In this document: positions 6,968 through 13,084 of the stretch, piece by piece | Layout: each line of letters begins with the position of its first letter | Numbering within the stretch: the first letter of the stretch is position 1 | Assembly (NCBI GenBank): GCA_937907325.1 | Contig: CALERO010000040.1 | Coordinates: 1-21,941 of the forward strand | Length of the DNA stretch: 21,941 nt | Reading direction: 5' to 3' | Source: UBA4716 sp002438865 | GTDB taxonomy: Bacteria > Bacillota > Clostridia > UBA1381 | Program-made: the position numbers and the translations under genes | Notes under the pieces: generated by a model | Told to the model about the DNA's origin: nothing | The model's input: only the letters and a program-made list of their open reading frames with translations | Databases searched by the model: none

Positions 6968-8176
6968 TTATTCTTTTACTACTTTATAGCCGTTCTTTTC
7001 AAGCGTTTTTACGACCTTGTCGCCGTGTTCTCTGCCGCTTACCTCGCACGCTATATGTATAATAGCCTCGTTCGGGTCAAGCTCGGCGCTCATTCTGTCG
7101 TGCTGAACCATTACTATGTTTGCGTTTACCGACGAAAGCACGCTCGAAAGATGCTCCAGACTTCCGGGGAGGTCGAGGAGGGTTGTCTTGAATTTAAGTT
7201 TTCGGTCACGTGATACAAGACCAAGCTCGATAATACGCTGTATGAACGACACGTCTATGTTACCGCCCGAAAGCACGCAGACAACTTTCTTGCCCTTTGC
7301 GTCAACTTTGTTGTTCAATACCGCCGCAAGAGTTGTTGCGCCGGCAGGCTCAACAACCTGCTTTGTGCGCTCCAAAAGCAAAAGTATTGCGGAAGAAATC
7401 TCTGCGTCCGAAACGGTTACAACGTCGTCGGCGTATTTGTTTATAAGCTCGGTTGTCTTTTTACCGGGCATTTTAACGGCGATACCGTCCGCAATGGTGC
7501 TTACGGTGTCGGTTGATGTGTACTTTTTATTTTTAAATGTAAGATTTATCGCCGGTGCGCCCTCGGACTGCACGCCGATTATCTTTACACGAGGGTTTAT
7601 CTGCTTAATGCAGGCCGCAACTCCGGCGAGAAGTCCGCCGCCGCCTGCCGGTACAAGCACCATATCGACCGTCGGAAGATCCTCCAGTATTTCAATGCCG
7701 ATAGTTCCCTGACCTGCCATTACCTCAAGGTCATCATAAGGGTGAATAAAGGTTGCGCCCTCTTTTTCCACTATTTCGATTGCTTTGTTGTAGGCGTCGT
7801 CATAGCATTCTCCGTAAAGGAGAACCTTTGCGCCGTAACCCTCTGTTGCCGCCGCTTTTGCGATAGGTGTGGATTTGGGCATAACGATGGTTGCCGGTAT
7901 GCCGTGTACGTGCGATGCATACGCCGTACCCTGTGCGTGGTTTCCGGCAGATGATGCAACAGCCGCCTTAAGTTCGCCTCTTTCAACAAGCGCCGCTATC
8001 TTGTTTGACGCTCCTCTTATCTTGAACGAACCCGTTTTCTGCTGATTTTCGTACTTGAGGTAAACCTCTGCTCCCGACATATCCGAAAACGTTTTCGACC
8101 TTTCTATTTTTGTTCTGTGAATAGTGTTTTCCAGTCTTTTAGCTGCAAGCTCTATTTCCTTTAATGGCAGATCCAT
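6968..8176 (-). CDS. ilvA: Threonine ammonia-lyase, medium form with C-terminal ACT domain
   Basis: A 402-residue PLP enzyme converting threonine to 2-oxobutanoate and ammonia. The PLP lysine is Lys52 in KTGSFKIRGA; SSAGNHAQG and the phosphate-binding PAGGGGLLAG loop follow. A single ACT regulatory domain fills about residues 325-402 (LKFKTTLLDLPGSLEHLSSV). This architecture is the approximately 400-residue medium form, which can serve isoleucine synthesis or threonine degradation. The ilvBNC operon lies nearby on the other strand, which favours a biosynthetic role, but the two units have separate promoters. The ATG has AAAGGA upstream. It is the first gene of the minus-strand operon, with a consensus promoter at 8217-8245. 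Confidence 0.94.
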   Translation of the reverse strand: MDLPLKEIELAAKRLENTIHRTKIERSKTFSDMSGAEVYLKYENQQKTGSFKIRGASNKIAALVERGELKAAVASSAGNHAQGTAYASHVHGIPATIVMPKSTPIAKAAATEGYGAKVLLYGECYDDAYNKAIEIVEKEGATFIHPYDDLEVMAGQGTIGIEILEDLPTVDMVLVPAGGGGLLAGVAACIKQINPRVKIIGVQSEGAPAINLTFKNKKYTSTDTVSTIADGIAVKMPGKKTTELINKYADDVVTVSDAEISSAILLLLERTKQVVEPAGATTLAAVLNNKVDAKGKKVVCVLSGGNIDVSFIQRIIELGLVSRDRKLKFKTTLLDLPGSLEHLSSVLSSVNANIVMVQHDRMSAELDPNEAIIHIACEVSGREHGDKVVKTLEKNGYKVVKE

Positions 8177-8216
8177 TTAAACCATTCCTTTCACCATTTT
8201 AAAATATACTATGCTT

Positions 8217-8245
8217 ATTATACATTATTCTGTATGCGTTTTCAA
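8217..8245 (-). promoter_or_regulatory. SigA-type promoter for the ilvA operon
   Basis: On the minus strand TTGAAA (8240-8245) and TATAAT (8217-8222) are separated by exactly 17 bases. The predicted start is about 8210, giving a leader of roughly 35 bases with no riboswitch or T-box. Confidence 0.85.
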
Positions 8246-8252
8246 GAGCTAT

Positions 8253-8281
8253 TCACCTTTTTTTCAAGTTTTTCATATTAT
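8253..8281 (+). promoter_or_regulatory. Possible weak promoter for the AsnB-like gene
   Basis: TTCACC (8253-8258) and TATTAT (8276-8281) are 17 bases apart and divergent from the ilvA promoter. The -35 box is poor. The implied transcript start lies only a few bases before the ribosome binding site at 8291. Confidence 0.35.
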
Positions 8282-8303
8282 AAAGCATAAGGAGGGGGAT
8301 ATT

Positions 8304-9269
8304 ATGCACGGGATATGCGGATTTATAGATTTTACCAAAAACACAATAAGCGGCGGCGAAACGATAAGCGGAAACAGGCATATCGGCGAGCATTCGCTGT
8401 TTATCCAGCTGTGCGGCGGCGAAAAGCCGGTGCATCGTACCGTGGAGGGATATGATTTTTCCATAGCGTACAGCGGAACGCTTTGCGGCAGAGCGGAGGA
8501 GGCGGAAAAGCTTAAAGCGTGCGGATATTCGCTCATAACCGACTCCGAGGCAGAAACGGTGCTTTACACCTACATACACTACGGAGGGGAATGCGCAAAA
8601 CGCCTTAGAGGAAACTTTGTTTTTGCAATCTGCGACTGTATGCGCCAGCGTGTATTTTTGTGCTGCAGAGGGCAGGAGCTTACGTATATGCGTGACGGAG
8701 AGCGTGTGTTGTTTTCGTCCGATGAGAGACTGTTGTTTGAAATGGCAAAAAAGCCGCTGACGGCAGATGCGGACGGACTGCGGCGGATATTTGTTCACGG
8801 CTGTGACTGCGGTGTGTTAAAAGACGTGTACTGTCTGCCGTCGGAGCATTATATGATAGTAACACGGCGTGGGGCGGCGGTTAAGCAGTATGCCGAAACG
8901 CCCGAAACCGATACGGAAACCGCAAAAAAGGCGTTTCCCGTTTTCAGGGCGCTTTTAAAGCAATCGGTCAGCGACACGCTCATATCGGACGATACCGCAT
9001 CAGAGACGGATTATATCGATTTTATGCGCCGCCGAAACGCACGGATAACGGATATTTTTACCTCGCCGTGCCGGTTTGAAAACGGCGACTACAAGGATAT
9101 GTTAAAGCACGGGCTTATGCGTGCGGTAAGGGACACCGCCGCCCCCGTAACGGCGCTGTGTGATGAGGATAAGCTTTACGGATATATCCGTTCGGAGGAT
9201 TTTTCCCCGGCGGCGGCAGAGTTTATTATAAGAATAAATAACCTTTTATACGGAGCAAGAATTGTGTAA
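8304..9269 (+). CDS. Degenerate, internally deleted asparagine synthetase (AsnB-like) homologue
   Basis: A 321-residue protein. The start is set by GGAGG at 8291-8295, eight bases before ATG. The N-terminus MHGICGFIDF and the stretch YSGTLCG...ITDSEAETVLYTYIHYGGE...LRGNFVFAICD match the class II glutamine amidotransferase domain of AsnB. However, the nucleophile Cys2 is His, the RGPD segment is gone and the NGE(I/L)YN loop reads SGTLCG. After about residue 228 (TLISDD) the ATP-binding SGGxDS motif is absent. The sequence then resumes with the features of the extreme AsnB C-terminus: SPCRFENGDYKDML, like SPYPKTHNPxY, and AAEFIIRINNLLYGARIV. About 290 residues typical of a 610-residue AsnB are missing. 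It should have neither glutaminase nor synthetase activity. It has 14 cysteines, including CDC and CC pairs. The reading frame is clean, so it is kept as a gene of unknown function. Confidence 0.8.
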   Translation: MHGICGFIDFTKNTISGGETISGNRHIGEHSLFIQLCGGEKPVHRTVEGYDFSIAYSGTLCGRAEEAEKLKACGYSLITDSEAETVLYTYIHYGGECAKRLRGNFVFAICDCMRQRVFLCCRGQELTYMRDGERVLFSSDERLLFEMAKKPLTADADGLRRIFVHGCDCGVLKDVYCLPSEHYMIVTRRGAAVKQYAETPETDTETAKKAFPVFRALLKQSVSDTLISDDTASETDYIDFMRRRNARITDIFTSPCRFENGDYKDMLKHGLMRAVRDTAAPVTALCDEDKLYGYIRSEDFSPAAAEFIIRINNLLYGARIV

Positions 9270-9272
9270 AAA

Positions 9273-9299
9273 GCACGGATTTGTAAAAAAAATCCGTGC
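9273..9299. terminator. Hairpin downstream of the AsnB-like gene, possible terminator
   Basis: A 10-bp stem GCACGGATTT / AAATCCGTGC with a 7-base A-rich loop. The U tract lies on the minus-strand side (AAAAA at 9268-9272 on this strand); the plus strand has CCCGCAC after the stem. It is therefore not a textbook plus-strand terminator, though nothing else marks the end of this transcript. Confidence 0.45.
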
Positions 9300-9377
9300 C
9301 CCGCACAAAAAATATATAAAAAACATTTAAAGAAGTACCCATAAATAATCAACTCCCACAATCTTAAAATTAAACGG

Positions 9378-9406
9378 TTGACAATACGGCGGTATGTTGA
9401 TAAAAT
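9378..9406 (+). promoter_or_regulatory. Consensus SigA promoter for ilvBNC
   Basis: TTGACA (9378-9383) and TAAAAT (9401-9406) with a 17-base spacer. Transcription should start near 9413, giving a leader of about 130 bases. The flanking stretch 9300-9377 is AT-rich and shows nothing else. Confidence 0.85.
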
Positions 9407-9412
9407 AAGCTT

Positions 9413-9544
9413 ATATCCAAATAAAAAATTCCGCACACAGAAGCGGAATAAAAACAGCGCCATCTCTTAAAAAATCACAGATGGTCAGCGGTGCGGTGCA
9501 CAAGACCGCCTGCGCAAAAACTATTATACAAGGGAGGAATTTTT
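9413..9544 (+). promoter_or_regulatory. Structured 5' leader of ilvB
   Basis: Three hairpins can be drawn: TTCCGC / GCGGAA (9429-9448), CCATCT / AGATGG (9460-9484) and GCGGT / ACCGC (about 9493-9509), followed by the ribosome binding site. There is no T-box AGGGTGGNACCGCG motif, no U-tract terminator and no leader peptide rich in Ile, Val or Leu codons. Any regulation is unproven. Confidence 0.4.
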
Positions 9545-11215
9545 TTGAGAATGACCGGTGCTGAAATGGTTGTAAAAATGCTTGAAAAGAACGGTGTAAA
9601 AGTGGTGTTCGGGTATCCCGGAGCCGCTAACTGTCCCATTATAGACAGGCTGTCTTTTTCACCTATTAAACATATTCTTACCCGAAACGAGCAGGGCGCC
9701 GCACATATGGCGTCGGGATATGCGAGAGTAACCAAGACAGCCGGCGTATGTACCGCCACCTCGGGTCCCGGAGCCACAAACCTTATTACGGGAATTGCGA
9801 CCGCATATATGGACAGCGTTCCTATGATTGCTCTTACGGGACAGGTTGCATCTCCGCTTATCGGCAGGGACGCATTCCAGGAGGTAGACATTACGGGCGC
9901 AACGCTTCCGTTTGTGAAGCACAGCTATCTGGTAAAAGACGGCAAGGACATAGGACGCATTGTTGACGAAGCTTTTCATATTGCAACAACCGGACGACCC
10001 GGCCCTGTACTTATTGATTTTCCGATGGATCTTTTAAAGCAGGAACACGAATATCCGGACGAAGACCCCGAAATTAATATCAGAGGCTATAAATTATTGG
10101 GAAAAGCGAGCGAATCGCAGATTAAAAAGGTTGCTACAGCAATCAAAAAGGCAAAAAAGCCTGTTATTCTTTCGGGCGGCGGAGTTGTTATCTCGGACGC
10201 AACGGAGGAACTCAGAGAGCTTGTAAAAAACACCGATATACCTGTTGTATCGACAATGATGGGTATAGGCACAATGCCTTCAAATGATGATAATTACTAC
10301 GGAATGATAGGTTCGCACGGCGCAAAGCGTGCAAACAACCTTCTGAACCAAAGCGATTTGGTTATAGGCATGGGAACAAGACTCGGTGACAGAAGCGTTT
10401 CCAATATAAAGGGTTTTGAGAAAAGAAGCAAGCTCGTGCATATAGACATTGACCCTGCCGAAATAGGCAAGAACATACAGCCCTATATTCCCGTTGTAGG
10501 GGATATAAAGGACGTTCTGACTCAGCTTATTCCGCTTGTTAAGGATTACACGGTTGATGATGAATGGAAGAATGAAACAAAGGAAATACGCAAAAAATAC
10601 GAAAAGCCGGAACAGCACTCAGACTGCGGTTATGTCGATCCGAAATATTTCCTTGAAGTGCTTTCAAAAAAGACAAATTCGGACGTGTACCTTTCGACAG
10701 AGGTAGGTCAAAATCAGATATGGACGTCAAACCACTTTAATTTTACAAGCCCGAGATCGTTTATAACCTCGGGAGGCTTCGGCACAATGGGATACGGTCT
10801 GCCGGCGGCGATAGGTGCGTCAGCCGCACAGAGCGAAAAGCCTGTGTTTGCCGTTATGGGTGACGGAAGTTTCCAGATGGATTTGCCGGAAATGGGCACA
10901 ATGTGCCAGCACCACATTCCCGTAAAGATGATTGTTTTCAAAAACGACCGTCTGGGTATGGTGCATGAGCATCAGTATCTGCTGTACAAATCAAACTATC
11001 AGTCGGTTTCGATAGAGGGAAGCCCCGACTTCAACAAGCTTGCGGAGGCTTACGGAATACGAAACGGATACCTTGACAAAAACAGCGGTATTGAAAAAGC
11101 CATTGACGAAATGATGTCCGACAGGGAATCGTATCTTTTGGTTGTATCGGTCGATCCGTTCGAGCCGACGGGCGACTCGCTCAACGAAGATACTCTGCCG
11201 GGAAAGGAGGACTGA
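9545..11215 (+). CDS. ilvB: Acetolactate synthase, large (catalytic) subunit
   Basis: A 556-residue ThDP enzyme condensing two pyruvates to acetolactate, or pyruvate with 2-oxobutanoate to acetohydroxybutyrate. The catalytic Glu49 is in RNEQGAAH; TATSGPGATNLITGIATAYMD follows, and the ThDP-Mg site is GDGSFQMD...FKNDRLGMVHEHQ. The start chosen is TTG at 9545, seven bases after GGAGG (9533-9537), and gives MRMTGAEMV; an ATG two codons later is too far from the site, and a GTG at 9491 lies upstream of the site. It is followed four bases later by the regulatory subunit gene. FAD and ThDP dependence are family knowledge. The FGYPGAANCPI segment differs slightly from the usual GYPGGA-x-x-PI. Confidence 0.95.
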   Translation: MRMTGAEMVVKMLEKNGVKVVFGYPGAANCPIIDRLSFSPIKHILTRNEQGAAHMASGYARVTKTAGVCTATSGPGATNLITGIATAYMDSVPMIALTGQVASPLIGRDAFQEVDITGATLPFVKHSYLVKDGKDIGRIVDEAFHIATTGRPGPVLIDFPMDLLKQEHEYPDEDPEINIRGYKLLGKASESQIKKVATAIKKAKKPVILSGGGVVISDATEELRELVKNTDIPVVSTMMGIGTMPSNDDNYYGMIGSHGAKRANNLLNQSDLVIGMGTRLGDRSVSNIKGFEKRSKLVHIDIDPAEIGKNIQPYIPVVGDIKDVLTQLIPLVKDYTVDDEWKNETKEIRKKYEKPEQHSDCGYVDPKYFLEVLSKKTNSDVYLSTEVGQNQIWTSNHFNFTSPRSFITSGGFGTMGYGLPAAIGASAAQSEKPVFAVMGDGSFQMDLPEMGTMCQHHIPVKMIVFKNDRLGMVHEHQYLLYKSNYQSVSIEGSPDFNKLAEAYGIRNGYLDKNSGIEKAIDEMMSDRESYLLVVSVDPFEPTGDSLNEDTLPGKED

Positions 11216-11219
11216 TTAT

Positions 11220-11720
11220 ATGGAAAAATATACATTATCGGTTCTTGTGGAAAATAACGCCGGTGTACTTTCAAGAGTGGTCGGTTTGTTTTCAAGGCGC
11301 GGATTTAACATTCATTCACTGTCGGTCGGTCCGACGTCGGACGAGCTTATATCACGCATAACCATTGAGGTCAAAGGCGACGAAAAGATGATTGAACAGA
11401 TTTCAAAACAGCTTTTCAAAATTATGGAGGTCATTAAGATAAAGACCTTGAAAGAAAGCGACTCGGTAAAGAGAGGTCTTGTTCTTGTAAAGATAAAGGC
11501 AACTCCCAAAACGAGGAGCGAAATTATCGAAATTATAAACGTGTTCAGAGCAAAGGTTGTTGATATTTCGTCATCGACGCTTATGGCAGAGCTTACCGGA
11601 AACGATAACAAGATAAACGCATTTATCGATATGGTTGAGCAGTACGGCATCGAGGAAATAGCAAGAACGGGCTTAACGGCTCTGGAAAGAGGTACAAACA
11701 CACTTAAGTGTGATAAATAA
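11220..11720 (+). CDS. ilvN: Acetolactate synthase, small (regulatory) subunit
   Basis: A 166-residue protein. The N-terminal ACT domain (YTLSVLVENNAGVLSRVVGLF, then RRGFNIHSLSVGP) binds branched-chain amino acids for feedback inhibition, and the C-terminal half activates the catalytic subunit. The start is ATG at 11220, preceded by AAAGGAGG inside the end of ilvB, so translation is coupled. Its length matches the usual 160-175 residues. In many annotations the same subunit is called IlvH. Confidence 0.94.
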   Translation: MEKYTLSVLVENNAGVLSRVVGLFSRRGFNIHSLSVGPTSDELISRITIEVKGDEKMIEQISKQLFKIMEVIKIKTLKESDSVKRGLVLVKIKATPKTRSEIIEIINVFRAKVVDISSSTLMAELTGNDNKINAFIDMVEQYGIEEIARTGLTALERGTNTLKCDK

Positions 11721-11738
11721 AGAAAGAGGGTATTTAAA

Positions 11739-12749
11739 ATGGCAAAGTCATTAGACCACGAAGCAAAAGTATTTTATGAAAGCGACTGTAACTTACAGTT
11801 ACTGCAGGGCAAGACAATTGCGGTAATCGGTTTCGGTTCGCAGGGACATGCTCACGCTATGAACTTAAAAGACAGCGGTGCAAATGTAATCGTTGGCTTA
11901 AGACCGGGTTCAAAGAGCGCAAAGAAGGCTGAAGAATACGGAATACCCGTATACGATACAGCCGAGGCGGCAAAGAAAGCCGACATAATTATGATTCTTG
12001 TTCCCGATGAAAAGCAGGCTGATATTTATAAGGAAAGCATTGAGCCGAACCTTGAAGCAGGAAATATGCTTATGTTCGCACACGGCTTCAATATTCATTT
12101 CAAGCAGATTGTACCTCCGGCAGACGTTGACGTTACAATGATTGCTCCGAAAGGTCCGGGACATACGGTACGTTCGGAATATGTTGCAGGCAAGGGTGTT
12201 CCGTGTCTGGTTGCCGTTGAGCAGGACGCATCGGGCAAAGCTCTCGATATGGCTCTCGCATACGGTGCGGGAATAGGCGGCGCAAGAGCGGCTATTCTCG
12301 AAACAACCTTCCAGTGCGAAACGGAAACAGACCTGTTCGGTGAGCAGGCAGTTCTCTGCGGCGGCGTAACAGCCTTAATGCAGGCAGGTTTTGAAACTCT
12401 TGTTGAAGCAGGCTACGACCCCAGAAACGCATACTTTGAATGTATCCACGAAATGAAGCTTATCGTTGACCTTATCTATGAGGGCGGATTCTCAAGAATG
12501 AGATATTCAATCTCGGATACAGCTGAATTCGGTGATTATGAAACAGGTAAGCGCCTTGTAACCGATGAAACAAAGAAGGAAATGAAGAAAGTCCTCGAAG
12601 AAATTCAGGACGGAACATTTGCTTCAAAGTGGATTGCGGAGAACAAGAACGGCAGAGCACACTTTATCGCTTGTAGAAACAACAAAGCAGAGCATCAGCT
12701 TGAAAAAGTCGGCGCAGACATCAGAAAGTTCTACGCTTGGAATAAGTAA
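11739..12749 (+). CDS. ilvC: Ketol-acid reductoisomerase, class I
   Basis: A 336-residue enzyme that isomerises and reduces acetolactate or acetohydroxybutyrate to the dihydroxy acid. The NADPH-binding Rossmann motif is GFGSQGHAHAMNLKDSG, followed by GLRPGSKSAKK, whose Arg and two Ser suit NADPH. The all-helical C-terminal domain has CETETDLFGEQAVLCGG and ETGYDPRN-like VEAGYDPRNAYFE, with the Mg-binding Asp and Glu residues. The length is that of the short class I enzymes. The start has AAAGAGGG upstream, 18 bases after ilvN. ilvD and leu genes are not in the window. A strong terminator follows. Confidence 0.96.
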   Translation: MAKSLDHEAKVFYESDCNLQLLQGKTIAVIGFGSQGHAHAMNLKDSGANVIVGLRPGSKSAKKAEEYGIPVYDTAEAAKKADIIMILVPDEKQADIYKESIEPNLEAGNMLMFAHGFNIHFKQIVPPADVDVTMIAPKGPGHTVRSEYVAGKGVPCLVAVEQDASGKALDMALAYGAGIGGARAAILETTFQCETETDLFGEQAVLCGGVTALMQAGFETLVEAGYDPRNAYFECIHEMKLIVDLIYEGGFSRMRYSISDTAEFGDYETGKRLVTDETKKEMKKVLEEIQDGTFASKWIAENKNGRAHFIACRNNKAEHQLEKVGADIRKFYAWNK

Positions 12750-12752
12750 AAT

Positions 12753-12795
12753 AAACACAAAAAAACCGAGGTTTTACCTCGGTTTTTTTGTGTTT
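12753..12795 (+). terminator. Intrinsic terminator of the ilvBNC operon
   Basis: A perfect 19-bp stem (left arm 12753-12771, right arm 12777-12795) with GC-rich core ACCGAGG / CCTCGGT, a 5-base loop and seven T after the core. The A tract before it would also allow action on the minus strand, but no minus-strand gene enters from that side before the secA terminator. Confidence 0.93.
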
Positions 12796-12800
12796 GGTGT

Positions 12801-12971
12801 GCAAATACCGGTAGGGGTCGATGCCCTCATCGACCCTAAACATTGTCCCATGCGGTGTGCGTTTTCCGCAAATCCGTATGGGTCGATGCCCACATCGACC
12901 CTAAACGTTATTCTATGCAATATGTACTCGGGACGATGAAAGGCATCGTCCCCTACCGAAAAATTGTAAAC
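12801..12971. repeat. Intergenic palindromic repeat, block B (three hairpins)
   Basis: Three hairpins: GGGTCGATG...CATCGACCC at 12815-12836 and again at 12880-12901, and GGGACGATG...CATCGTCCC at 12930-12952. The block opens with ACCGGTAGGGG and ends with CCCCTACCGAAAAATTGTAAAC. In reverse complement it matches the copy at 2701-2804, with one more hairpin and its linker. It fills most of the 335-base gap between ilvC and secA (12750-13084). The remainder, 12972-13045, holds nothing recognisable. Confidence 0.88.
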
Positions 12972-13045
12972 ATACGGCGGTTTGCGCCGGTTTTGGACGG
13001 TGCGGTTTGCAATCATTATAAATGTATCGTACCGAACAATCCTGT

Positions 13046-13084
13046 AAAAACAAATGCGAGCCTTAATCGGCTCGCATTTTGTTT
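13046..13084. terminator. Terminator downstream of secA, probably bidirectional
   Basis: Stem AAATGCGAGCC / GGCTCGCATTT with loop TTAAT, flanked by A-rich sequence on the left and T-rich sequence on the right. It lies just beyond the secA stop on the minus strand and its right flank reaches the stop codon. Confidence 0.8.

Noticed and set aside
8211..8303. An earlier ATG for the AsnB-like gene, 31 codons upstream
   Set aside because: It overlaps the ilvA promoter, has no binding site, and the extension adds no AsnB similarity; the amidotransferase fold begins at MHGICGF.
9491..9544. GTG at 9491 as the ilvB start
   Set aside because: The clear GGAGG site lies downstream of it at 9533-9537; family proteins begin near MTGAEMV.
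9481..9564. A 27-codon possible leader peptide overlapping the ilvB start
   Set aside because: No ribosome binding site and too few Ile, Val and Leu codons for attenuation.
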